Assembly: GCA_023458215.1 (NCBI GenBank)
Contig: JAEXAJ010000155.1
Location: 1 to 16,111 of the forward strand
DNA length: 16,111 nt
Source: Bacteroidota bacterium
GTDB taxonomy: Bacteria; Bacteroidota; Bacteroidia; Bacteroidales; Bacteroidaceae
Direction: 5' to 3'
Shown: piece by piece, positions 5,351 to 13,140 of the stretch
Numbering within the stretch: position 1 is the first letter of the stretch
Layout: each line of letters begins with the position of its first letter
Position numbers and translations under genes: made by a program
Notes under the pieces: generated by a model
Database searches by the model: none
The model's input: the letters and a program-made list of their open reading frames with translations, nothing else
Told to the model about the DNA's origin: nothing

Positions 5351-8035
5351 CTATTTCTGTGTTAAACGCCGGATAAGACGGATTAGTTCACCCACCCACA
5401 ATACAAAGGAAGTGGAACCAATAATCATTATCCAAGTTATCAAATCGAGCGGTTCGGTACGGAACACAGCTCCACCAAACTGCACAATCAGTATTTGTCC
5501 GCCTAAAATGGCAAGTATAATCAGCTCCATCCCGTAAGACTTGGTAATTCCTTTGAATGCAGAATCTGAAGTACCGAATACACGCGCATTGAAGAGATTC
5601 CAGAATTGAAGCATCACAAAGAATGTGAAGAATATTGTCAAACGCTGAGTAGTCATTCCACCTTCTTCATGGTTAAACCAAAAGAGCATACCCATAAGTA
5701 ATATCAGAAAAACTGAACCTACACTTAAAATATAATTCCGCATAGATTTAGTAATGATAAAGTCGGTACTCTTACGTGGTTTTTCGTTCATCACACTTTC
5801 ACTAGGCGGAATAGAAGCCAGCGCCAAAGCGGCAAACGTATCCATAATCAGATTTACCCACAACATCTGAGTAACTGTCAACGGCAACTCCGTACCGACT
5901 AATGACCCCAATAATACAATGAGCAAAGCCACAAAATTAATAGTCAGCTGGAATATAATGAAACGTTGAATATTCTTATATAAAGAACGTCCCCACATTA
6001 CGGCAGTGCCAATACTATTAAATGAATCGTCGAGTAACGTTATATCACTCGCTTCTTTGGCTACAGAAGTTCCCGTACCCATTGAAAGACCAACCTGAGC
6101 ATGATTCAAGGCAGGAGCGTCGTTTGTGCCATCACCTGTGACGGCAACTACTGCACCTTTCTGTTGCAATAACTGCACCAAGCGTTGCTTGTCTGTGGGA
6201 CGTGCACGCGACATGATTTTCAAATCCATCACCCGATCCAGCGCTTCTTCATCGGTCAATTCGGCAAAAGCAGCCCCGGTAATACGGTTACGTTCCGTAT
6301 CCCCAGTTTTCCATAAGCCTATCTGACGGGCTATCTCAGTAGCTGTACCCGGCGTATCTCCCGTTACAATCTTGACTCCGATACCTGCCGACTGACACTT
6401 GGCAACAGCAGCAGGTACATCCGAACGAATCGGGTCACTAATCGCTACCACACCCAAGAATGACAAATCATTCTCTGCTACCAGCGATACGCAATCAGTT
6501 TCTGCAGTATCATCTATTATTTTAAATGCGAAACCAAGGGTACGCATAGCCATATTTTGATAAGCAAGCAATTGTGCTTCTACTGTAGAACGATATTCTA
6601 CCGCATCCACCCGTTTGCTATCCAGCACAACGTCTTTACATTTACTCAATACTATTTCGGGAGCGCCCTTTACATAAAGAATCTTTTTCCCCAGCATCGG
6701 AGACTGTACCAGCGTTGCCATAAATTTCCGTTCTGTAGAGAAAGTCAACTGGTCAATAACCTTAGCTTCTTCCCGTAATGCCAGATAATTCTGTCCCTGA
6801 CTGTTCAACCACAGCAATAAAGCAACTTCTGTAGGATTACCCACACCTTTCGGTTTCTCACCGGGCACTATTTCTTCCAGAAAAGCTGTAGAGTTGGCAC
6901 TAATACCTTCCATAACCAACTTACTGAGATCATCTTCTCCCAGTTCACCGTTATTTTTTAAACCGTAGAAGTTAGGCTCATAAACTTGCATCAGATTCTG
7001 GGTCAAAGTACCCGTTTTATCTGTACATATCACCGTTATTGCCCCCATAGTCTCGCAAGCATGCATCTTACGAACCAAATTATTAGTGGAAAGCATACGA
7101 CGCATATTCAAGGCCAAACTTAGAGTGACGCTCATAGGCAACCCCTCGGGTACAGCAACCACAATCAAAGTTACCGCCATCATAAAATAGCGTAATGTAG
7201 CCTGCAATGCCGGCAACCAATCACCGAAGGTTTGGAAAGAAGAAAAATTATAAACCAGCACTACATCTTTAATAAAGAAAATAGCGAATGCCAGTCCTGC
7301 TACGGTGAAACCTATCTTACCGATAAGGTTAGCCAACTTAGTCAATTGGATATTCAAAGGAGTGGGTTCCGTAGTCTGTTCCGTGCTTTGACGTGCCACT
7401 TTTCCAATCTCAGTAGCATCACCCACAGCATTTACGCGCATACTGCCATGCCCGTCAACTACTGTCGTACCACGCAAAATTAAGTTTGAAGCATAAGTAG
7501 CTTCTTCATCGAAATCTGCTTCTATTATAGTTTTGGTAACTACCGGTTCTCCGGTCAAATTCGACTCATTTACCTGCAGGGAAATAGCTTCCAGCAATTT
7601 ACCATCAGCCGGCACTTCCTCTCCGGTTTCTAGTACAACTATATCACCTACAACAATATCTTTACGTGGAACCTCCTGCACATGACCGTTCCGAATCACC
7701 TTTACCAGGGTTTCCTCGTTCACCGCATTCAGCAAATCGAATTTCTTACCGGCATCATATTCAAAATAAAAGCCTATACCAGTGGCCAATAATATGGCAG
7801 CAATTATACCGATAGTCTCAGCATACTCATTTTCTACGATCGAAATAATCAAAGAAAAAAAAGCAGCTACCAGTAGAACTCTGACAACCGGGTCTTCAAA
7901 TTTTTCCAGATACAACTTCCACAGGGAGGGACGCTTAGGAGGCGTCAACAAATTCACACCATGTTCTAGGCGACTTTTAAGTACCTCGTCGTCGGTAAGC
8001 CCGATATGATAATAATCATCATTTGATGCAGTCAT
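5351..8035 (-). CDS. PMCA-type Ca2+-transporting P-type ATPase
   Basis: This inner-membrane P2-type ATPase probably exports Ca2+. From the ATG at 8035 it is 894 residues. Seen in order: a TGE motif (TGEP, 161-164; most relatives have TGES), PEGLP in helix 4 (296-300), the phosphorylated Asp in CTDKTGT (D339), nucleotide-binding FSTERKF and KGAPE (456-460), and the hinge TGDGTND (633-639). After these come helix 5 with Asn700 and helix 6 with N728 and D732. The helix 4/5/6 ligands (E, N, N, D) match PMCA-like P2B pumps with one Ca2+ site. The frame continues 14 codons to a TTG at 8077, but a TATTTTTG promoter box lies within that stretch, so the ATG is preferred. First gene of an operon with the HAD phosphatase and ribF. 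Confidence 0.92.
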   Translation of the reverse strand: MTASNDDYYHIGLTDDEVLKSRLEHGVNLLTPPKRPSLWKLYLEKFEDPVVRVLLVAAFFSLIISIVENEYAETIGIIAAILLATGIGFYFEYDAGKKFDLLNAVNEETLVKVIRNGHVQEVPRKDIVVGDIVVLETGEEVPADGKLLEAISLQVNESNLTGEPVVTKTIIEADFDEEATYASNLILRGTTVVDGHGSMRVNAVGDATEIGKVARQSTEQTTEPTPLNIQLTKLANLIGKIGFTVAGLAFAIFFIKDVVLVYNFSSFQTFGDWLPALQATLRYFMMAVTLIVVAVPEGLPMSVTLSLALNMRRMLSTNNLVRKMHACETMGAITVICTDKTGTLTQNLMQVYEPNFYGLKNNGELGEDDLSKLVMEGISANSTAFLEEIVPGEKPKGVGNPTEVALLLWLNSQGQNYLALREEAKVIDQLTFSTERKFMATLVQSPMLGKKILYVKGAPEIVLSKCKDVVLDSKRVDAVEYRSTVEAQLLAYQNMAMRTLGFAFKIIDDTAETDCVSLVAENDLSFLGVVAISDPIRSDVPAAVAKCQSAGIGVKIVTGDTPGTATEIARQIGLWKTGDTERNRITGAAFAELTDEEALDRVMDLKIMSRARPTDKQRLVQLLQQKGAVVAVTGDGTNDAPALNHAQVGLSMGTGTSVAKEASDITLLDDSFNSIGTAVMWGRSLYKNIQRFIIFQLTINFVALLIVLLGSLVGTELPLTVTQMLWVNLIMDTFAALALASIPPSESVMNEKPRKSTDFIITKSMRNYILSVGSVFLILLMGMLFWFNHEEGGMTTQRLTIFFTFFVMLQFWNLFNARVFGTSDSAFKGITKSYGMELIILAILGGQILIVQFGGAVFRTEPLDLITWIMIIGSTSFVLWVGELIRLIRRLTQK

Positions 8036-8063
8036 GCAAGTCTTTATGTTTAATTTGGGATTG

Positions 8064-8071
8064 CAAAAATA
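8064..8071 (-). promoter_or_regulatory. -7 box of the Ca2+ ATPase promoter
   Basis: On the minus strand TATTTTTG fits TAnnTTTG, with a partial -33 element (TGTTTAT around 8087-8093) at suitable distance. Transcription would begin near 8056, about 20 nt before the ATG at 8035. The box rules against the longer TTG-initiated frame. Confidence 0.55.
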
Positions 8072-8134
8072 CAACAATATATCGGGATAAACAGTGTTAT
8101 TATTTTTTTTTAAGTAATGATTTTCTAACCAGCA

Positions 8135-9256
8135 TTATTTGGGCAGAACAAACCAAAATGTAGAGCCTTTTCCTTCTTCTGAATCCAACCCTATTTCGCC
8201 GTTCAATTTACGGACAATGGTCTGACAAATAGACAGTCCTAAACCTGTACCCTGTTTCTCATTTTCCAGTTTCACAAAACGTTCGAAAATACGTCCTTGT
8301 TTCTCTTTAGGAATGCCACTACCGGTATCTTTTACAAAAAAGTAGAGGTCATTTTCATTAATTTTATATCCTAAAGTAATGCTTCCATTGGAAGTGAACT
8401 TCATGGCATTTGTCATGAAATTGGCAACAACCTGGGCTAAACGGTTTCTATCCGTATGCATTATATATCCTTGTTCGGGTGTTTCACGAATGATTTCCAA
8501 TCCTGAGCCTTGCTCGGAAACTCTCATACGAAATTGCTGTTCCAAATCGGACATCATCTGATTGATGTCTACATCCGAGAAAACAAATTCCAAGGTACCT
8601 GCTTCAATCTTTGAAAGGTCTAGAATATCGGCTATCAACTGTTGCAACAAAGCATTATTACTTTGGACAATCTCAAGAAATTGAGTTTTTTCTTCCTCGC
8701 TCGATGTAGAAGCCAACAATTCGGAGAAACCTACAATCGCATTTAACGGAGTCCTGATTTCATGGCTCATATTCGCTAAAAAAGCAGACTTGGAGCGATC
8801 TGCATTTTCTGCTTTTTCGCGTGCCTGTTTTAATTCAGCCTCTACATGTTTCAATCGAGTTATATCATGTACGGTAATAGCCATGCTATCATGGCCTTCA
8901 ATCTCCATAAATTCGCCTGAAATATAAGTATCGCATTCCACTAAATCTCCGGCAGCATCCCGCACATTCAGTACCGCTTCTAAGTCCACAAAATTTTGCC
9001 GTGTACGATATGTGTTTTCTATAGCCATCCGCACAGGACAGCTTCCACACAAATTATGCGTTCCACAACCACCTACAGCAGACAAAGCATTGGAACAGCG
9101 CAACAAGTCACCAACTTTTTGAGGTTCAACCGGTTTCAATGCACCAGTTATATCGTAATAATTCGTATAAAATACAGTAAATTCACGGTCAATTAACAAA
9201 ACATAAGCATGAATATTTCGCATTATTGCCCTAAATAGTTCATTTGTCATCTGCAT
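8135..9256 (-). CDS. Orphan soluble PAS histidine kinase with a four-cysteine cluster
   Basis: This 373-residue protein has no membrane helix or signal peptide, so it is predicted to be cytoplasmic. Residues 5-135 form a PAS-like sensor domain with four cysteines in C-x9-C-x5-C-x2-C (C54, C64, C70, C73; GGCGTHNLCGSCPVR). The same GCGT...C..C pattern occurs in other PAS kinases and may hold a metal or act as a redox switch. A short coiled linker (136-160) leads to HisKA with phosphoacceptor His165 (SHEIRTPL) and a HATPase domain with N283, DTGSGIP and GTGLGLS. No receiver domain or response regulator gene is nearby. It is divergent from rubredoxin and has its own promoter. A start at the next ATG (9250) would change only two residues. 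Confidence 0.9.
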   Translation of the reverse strand: MQMTNELFRAIMRNIHAYVLLIDREFTVFYTNYYDITGALKPVEPQKVGDLLRCSNALSAVGGCGTHNLCGSCPVRMAIENTYRTRQNFVDLEAVLNVRDAAGDLVECDTYISGEFMEIEGHDSMAITVHDITRLKHVEAELKQAREKAENADRSKSAFLANMSHEIRTPLNAIVGFSELLASTSSEEEKTQFLEIVQSNNALLQQLIADILDLSKIEAGTLEFVFSDVDINQMMSDLEQQFRMRVSEQGSGLEIIRETPEQGYIMHTDRNRLAQVVANFMTNAMKFTSNGSITLGYKINENDLYFFVKDTGSGIPKEKQGRIFERFVKLENEKQGTGLGLSICQTIVRKLNGEIGLDSEEGKGSTFWFVLPK

Positions 9257-9284
9257 AAGAGAGTCGTATTTAAGATTTTAGAAA

Positions 9285-9315
9285 CAAAAGTAACTTTTTT
9301 TGTTCAAGAATCAAA
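9285..9315 (-). promoter_or_regulatory. Promoter of the PAS histidine kinase
   Basis: On the minus strand TTTG (9312-9315), exactly 19 nt, then TACTTTTG (9285-9292). Both elements and the spacing match the Bacteroidetes consensus. Transcription should start near 9278, about 20 nt before the ATG at 9256. Confidence 0.7.
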
Positions 9316-9370
9316 CAAAAGAGAAGGGTTATTCGTTATTATTAGAGAATAAACTCAAATAAAAGTAATT

Positions 9371-9532
9371 ATGGAAAAGTACATTTGCACTGTTTGCGAC
9401 TATGTTTATGACCCGGAAAAGGGTGATCCCGATAGCGGTATTGAACCCGGAACAGCTTTTGAAGATATCCCCGCCGATTGGGTATGCCCTTTATGCGGAG
9501 TAGGAAAAGAAGAATTTGAGAAAGCGTCCTAA
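9371..9532 (+). CDS. Rubredoxin
   Basis: Rubredoxins are small cytoplasmic one-electron carriers with one iron held by four cysteines. In anaerobes they often feed rubrerythrin- or superoxide-reductase-type detoxification. This frame encodes 53 residues, the usual size, with both CxxC motifs: CTVC (C6, C9) and CPLC (C39, C42). It also has the conserved [10 protein letters not shown] and the [11 protein letters not shown] stretch around the second pair. No partner oxidoreductase is next to it. It is divergent from the PAS histidine kinase (114 nt between starts) and convergent with the Na/Pi cotransporter. Their stop codons overlap, and the last codons lie in a terminator stem. No consensus promoter is obvious upstream. 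Confidence 0.96.
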   Translation: MEKYICTVCDYVYDPEKGDPDSGIEPGTAFEDIPADWVCPLCGVGKEEFEKAS

Positions 9533-9541
9533 GACGCTTTC
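9520..9541. terminator. Bidirectional terminator hairpin shared by rubredoxin and the Na/Pi gene
   Basis: Arms GAAAGCGTC (9520-9528) and GACGCTTTC (9533-9541) form a perfect 9-bp stem around a CTAA loop. Pyrimidine-rich tails follow in both directions. The loop holds both stop codons: TAA on the plus strand (9530-9532) and TAG on the minus strand (9529-9531). The arms encode the last residues of both proteins, so both end in Lys-Ala-Ser. Confidence 0.8.
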
Positions 9542-11226
9542 TTCTCTTTAATATCACTACTGGCTTCAACTACATTTACTATATAGTCACCCAGCTTCTC
9601 ACATTCTGCAATAATATCCATATAATAGACACCCATTTGGTAGTCGTACTCTTTATTATTGACATCCAGAATATTCTGATTCTTTAATTGATTGCGGTAA
9701 TTATTGATCTCATTTTCTATATTGAACGACTTATTTACGTCAACGCTTTGATGTTCGCTACGTTCTACCACTACAATCATTTGCGCCAATGCATCATCGG
9801 TCAATTTCATCATAAAGTGAACATGTTCATACTGCTTCTCGGTAAAATCCTGGTTAGTCTGACGTTTACGATTAATGGTACGCGCCAAATTATAACAACT
9901 GTCACCAATGCTCTCTATTTCAGTTACCTCACGAAGCATGGCACGTATCTGCAACTTACTTTCCGAACTCAAGCGTCCTTCTGAAACCTGATTCAAATAA
10001 TTGGCAATCTCCAACTCCATACTGTCACTGATATTTTCATATTTCTCTACACGGCTAAACAACTTATTAAAATCGTCATCCTTATCGGTATGCAGCAAGT
10101 CCTGCACCATACCAAACATACGATGCGTACGCTCAGCAAAGAGATGAATTTCTTTACTCGCTTGCAAAATAGAGAGTTCAGCGGTAGAAAGCATACCACC
10201 GGAAATGTAACGCAAGCGATATTCCTCGTCTTGTTCTTTTAGCGGAATAATTGCACAAACCGTACGTTCAATAAGTTTCACAAACCATATTAATATCAAC
10301 ACATTACAGATATTAAAGCAAGTATGGAAGGCTGAAAGTTTAAAAGAAACAGCCACAGCAGGATCATTCGTTCCCATTACATTTTCCACAAACCAGGAGA
10401 CTCCGTTAGTAAACGGAACGAATAAGCATAACACCCATATAACACCGAATACATTGAATACCAAATGAGCCAAAGCAGCCCTCCTAGCCTGCGTATTACC
10501 CGTTAGCGCCGCCAGATTTGCGGTAATAGTAGTACCTATATTCTCACCCAGCACCAATGCAGCCCCCAATTCAAAACTGATCCACCCGTTGGCACACATA
10601 ATGAGGGTAATAGCCATAGTAGCCGCTGAAGCCTGCACAATCATGGTCAATATGGTACCAATAAGTACAAAAAGAAGTATGGAGACATAGCCCATATCAG
10701 TGTAATCTTGTACAAAAGCCAGCATATCCGGATTCTGGCTCAAGTCGGGTGCATTGTTCTTGAGATAAGACAATCCCATGAACAAGAATGCAAAACCGAA
10801 AATAAATTCACCTATAGACTTATGATTACTTTTTTTAGAGAAAAGAAGGGGAATGCCAAAAGCAAGAAGAGGAAGGGCAAAAGCTGCAATATCTACTTTG
10901 AAACCTAGTGCGGAAATAATCCATGCTGTAACAGTTGTACCGATATTAGCACCCATAATGACACCTATGGATTGAGAAAGGGTCAATAGTCCGGCATTTA
11001 CAAAACTTACAACCATTACAGTTGTTGCTGATGACGATTGGACTAATGCTGTAATCAACACGCCCGTTAGTACGCCGGTCACCCGATTAGTAGTCATTGC
11101 GGTAAGAATTCTACGCAAGCGGTCTCCGGCAAATTTTTGAAGCCCTTCGCTCATTATCTTCATACCATACAAGAATAAAGCCAACGAGCCGAGTAGCTTT
11201 AAAAAATCATAAAAAGAATATTCCAT
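9529..11226 (-). CDS. Na/Pi cotransporter with C-terminal PhoU-like domain
   Basis: This 565-residue inner-membrane protein belongs to the NptA/PNaS (SLC34-like) family, which imports phosphate with sodium. The family's inverted-repeat signatures are visible. They are QSSSATT (63-69) with GANIGTT (92-98), and QASAATM (198-204) with GENIGTT (227-233). Membrane helices occupy roughly residues 10-320. Residues 345-555 form a helical, charged PhoU-like cytoplasmic tail that probably regulates transport. Some relatives have been proposed to export phosphate or serve other roles, so direction is not certain. It is a single gene, convergent with rubredoxin. Its start is divergent from the nucleoside kinase gene, with 83 nt between them. 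No consensus promoter is obvious on its own strand. Confidence 0.92.
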   Translation of the reverse strand: MEYSFYDFLKLLGSLALFLYGMKIMSEGLQKFAGDRLRRILTAMTTNRVTGVLTGVLITALVQSSSATTVMVVSFVNAGLLTLSQSIGVIMGANIGTTVTAWIISALGFKVDIAAFALPLLAFGIPLLFSKKSNHKSIGEFIFGFAFLFMGLSYLKNNAPDLSQNPDMLAFVQDYTDMGYVSILLFVLIGTILTMIVQASAATMAITLIMCANGWISFELGAALVLGENIGTTITANLAALTGNTQARRAALAHLVFNVFGVIWVLCLFVPFTNGVSWFVENVMGTNDPAVAVSFKLSAFHTCFNICNVLILIWFVKLIERTVCAIIPLKEQDEEYRLRYISGGMLSTAELSILQASKEIHLFAERTHRMFGMVQDLLHTDKDDDFNKLFSRVEKYENISDSMELEIANYLNQVSEGRLSSESKLQIRAMLREVTEIESIGDSCYNLARTINRKRQTNQDFTEKQYEHVHFMMKLTDDALAQMIVVVERSEHQSVDVNKSFNIENEINNYRNQLKNQNILDVNNKEYDYQMGVYYMDIIAECEKLGDYIVNVVEASSDIKEKKAS

Positions 11227-11242
11227 CTTTAATTAATTAAAG
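11227..11242. repeat. 16-bp perfect palindrome before the Na/Pi start codon
   Basis: CTTTAATTAATTAAAG is a perfect palindrome directly abutting the ATG of the Na/Pi gene. It might be an operator or an mRNA structure at the ribosome site, but AT-only palindromes arise easily by chance. Confidence 0.35.
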
Positions 11243-11248
11243 GGTTTC

Positions 11249-11280
11249 TTTGTTCCATCTGTTATTATACTCTATATTTA
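11249..11280 (+). promoter_or_regulatory. Promoter of the nucleoside kinase gene
   Basis: TTTG (11249-11252), 20 nt, then TATATTTA (11273-11280). The spacing is typical, and the -7 box departs from TAnnTTTG only in its last base. Transcription would begin near 11287, about 23 nt before the ATG at 11310. Confidence 0.45.
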
Positions 11281-11309
11281 ACGTATTAATCATATAAAGC
11301 AGTGACGTC

Positions 11310-12983
11310 ATGAAACACATGTTACAAATTTGTTGCAAAAATAATAATATTTATAAAGAATTCCCTATTGGAAGCTCACTTTTGGATATTTATTACGGTT
11401 TTAATCTTAATTTTCCCTATCAAGTGGTTAGTGCAAAGGTTAATAATCGCTCTGAGGGACTAAATTTCCGGGTATATAATAATAAAGATGTAGAGTTTCT
11501 TGATGTACGCGATTCGTCGGGAATGCGTACTTATGTCCGTTCACTTTGTTTCATTCTATATAAAGCCATAAATGAGATTTTTCCGGAAGGAAAATTATTT
11601 GTAGAACATCCTGTATCTAAAGGTTATTTCTGTAACCTGCGCATCGGACGTCCCATTGAATTGGAGGATGTAGCCGCAATTAAAAAACGGATGCAAGAAA
11701 TCATTGCTGAAGATATAACTTACCACCGCATTGAATGCCATACCGCCGAGGCAGTGCGCATATTCAGTGAGAGAGGCATGAATGACAAGGTAAAACTACT
11801 GGAAACTTCAGGCTCACTCTATACCTATTATTATACATTAGGTGATACCGTAGATTATTACTATGGAAATTTATTGCCTAGCACCGGTTTTATCAAGTTG
11901 TTCGACATCGTGAAGTATTACGATGGTTTGTTACTGCGCATCCCCAATAAAGAAAATCCCAATGTACTGGAAGAGGTCGTAAAACAAGAAAAGATGCTCG
12001 ATGTCTTCAAAGAGCATCTGCGTTGGAACTATATCATGGGATTCAGCAATGTAGGTGATTTCAACCTTGCCTGCGAAGCGGGGCATGCCACTGACCTCAT
12101 CAATGTAGCCGAAGCTCTGCAAGAAAAGAAGATTGCGCAGATTGCCGACGACATATATCATCGCGGTGAAAATGGAAATCGTGTAAAACTGGTTCTTATC
12201 TCCGGACCTTCTTCTTCCGGGAAAACAACATTTAGCAAACGTCTTTCCGTTCAGTTGATGACCAATGGACTGCGCCCATACCCCATATCCCTTGATAACT
12301 ATTTCGTAGATCGTGAAAATACCCCACGCGATGAAAACGGAGACTACGACTACGAATCGCTCTATGCCCTCGACCTCAACCTCTTCAATACACAGCTTCA
12401 AGCCCTACTCCGGGGCGAAGAAGTGGAACTGCCCCGTTACAACTTCTCTTTGGGCAAGAAGGAGTACAAAGGAGACAAGTTGCGTATCGACGAGCATACC
12501 ATCCTTATATTGGAAGGTATTCATGCCCTTAACCCCGAACTTACACCACAGATTCCACACGAAAATAAATACAAAATTTATGTATCTGCCCTGACTACCA
12601 TCTCCCTGGACGATCACAACTGGATTCCAACAACAGACAACCGTCTGCTGCGTCGCATTATCCGTGACTTCAACTATCGTGGATATTCAGCTCAGGAAAC
12701 AATATCCCGTTGGCCTAGTGTAAGAGCGGGTGAAGATAAGTGGATTTTCCCTTATCAGGAAAATGCCGATGTCATGTTCAATTCTGCTCTATTATTTGAG
12801 TTTGCCGTACTTCGTTGCCATGCCGAGCCGATACTAACCAGCGTACCACGCAACTGCCAGGAATATGCCGAAGCTTACAGACTCATGAAGTTTATAAAAT
12901 ATTTCACCCCGGTACAGGATAAAGAAATTCCGCCAACCTCTTTGTTAAGAGAATTCTTAGGGGGCAGTAGCTTCAAATACTAA
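11310..12983 (+). CDS. Nucleoside (uridine-type) kinase with ThrRS-like N-terminus
   Basis: This 557-residue cytoplasmic protein has three parts. Residues 1-70 look like a TGS domain. Residues 72-215 resemble the editing (N2/SAD) domain of threonyl-tRNA synthetase: compare YKAINEIFPEGKL and VDYYYGNLLPSTGF with the ThrRS counterparts. Residues 290-557 are a uridine kinase/phosphoribulokinase-type P-loop kinase with Walker A GPSSSGKT (299-306) and an ILEGIHAL segment. The kinase probably phosphorylates a nucleoside with ATP or GTP, uridine being the usual guess. In the ThrRS-like part the four zinc/editing residues are replaced (H to F81, H to K85, C to Y184, H to L188). Tandem TGS/SAD-kinase proteins are known in Bacteroides, but the N-terminal role is not. 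It is a single gene with its own promoter, and the start agrees with relatives I recall. Confidence 0.88.
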   Translation: MKHMLQICCKNNNIYKEFPIGSSLLDIYYGFNLNFPYQVVSAKVNNRSEGLNFRVYNNKDVEFLDVRDSSGMRTYVRSLCFILYKAINEIFPEGKLFVEHPVSKGYFCNLRIGRPIELEDVAAIKKRMQEIIAEDITYHRIECHTAEAVRIFSERGMNDKVKLLETSGSLYTYYYTLGDTVDYYYGNLLPSTGFIKLFDIVKYYDGLLLRIPNKENPNVLEEVVKQEKMLDVFKEHLRWNYIMGFSNVGDFNLACEAGHATDLINVAEALQEKKIAQIADDIYHRGENGNRVKLVLISGPSSSGKTTFSKRLSVQLMTNGLRPYPISLDNYFVDRENTPRDENGDYDYESLYALDLNLFNTQLQALLRGEEVELPRYNFSLGKKEYKGDKLRIDEHTILILEGIHALNPELTPQIPHENKYKIYVSALTTISLDDHNWIPTTDNRLLRRIIRDFNYRGYSAQETISRWPSVRAGEDKWIFPYQENADVMFNSALLFEFAVLRCHAEPILTSVPRNCQEYAEAYRLMKFIKYFTPVQDKEIPPTSLLREFLGGSSFKY

Positions 12984-12987
12984 AAAT

Positions 12988-13100
12988 AGTGATCAGTGAT
13001 TAGTGTTTAGTGATTAATGGGTGATGGGTAATGGCGTACACTATACCATAATTTCATACAAAAGCACAAACAAATCACTAATCACTAACCACTAATCACT
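12988..13100. repeat. 28-bp inverted repeat made of AGTGATT heptads
   Basis: The left arm (12988-13015) and right arm (13073-13100) are reverse complements at 25 of 28 positions. Each arm is four tandem heptads close to AGTGATT. The arms are 57 nt apart. A run of T (13100-13105) follows the right arm, so the RNA hairpin could end transcription of the kinase gene. The right arm also covers the -33 region of the next promoter. Similar heptad tracts occur between genes in other Bacteroides, as far as I recall. Confidence 0.7.
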
Positions 13101-13109
13101 TTTTTCTAT

Positions 13110-13117
13110 TACCTTTG
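13110..13117 (+). promoter_or_regulatory. -7 box of the TPR sensor-like gene
   Basis: TACCTTTG matches TAnnTTTG exactly and would start transcription near 13123, about 18 nt before the ATG at 13141. No TTTG lies at the -33 position; that place is occupied by the right arm of the heptad inverted repeat, so the repeat may influence promoter use. Confidence 0.6.
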
Positions 13118-13140
13118 TAACAAACAAACGATTTTACAAA

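Noticed and set aside
11303..11310. TGACGTCA palindrome overlapping the start codon of the nucleoside kinase gene
   Set aside because: Eight bases are easily met by chance and no known Bacteroides regulator of this site comes to mind.
11931..12401. 156-residue minus-strand open frame inside the nucleoside kinase gene
   Set aside because: Antisense shadow of a conserved protein that includes the Walker A motif region.
12988..13100. Heptad repeats considered as a CRISPR array
   Set aside because: The units are only 7 nt, directly adjacent without spacers, arranged as two inverted arms, and no cas genes are nearby.
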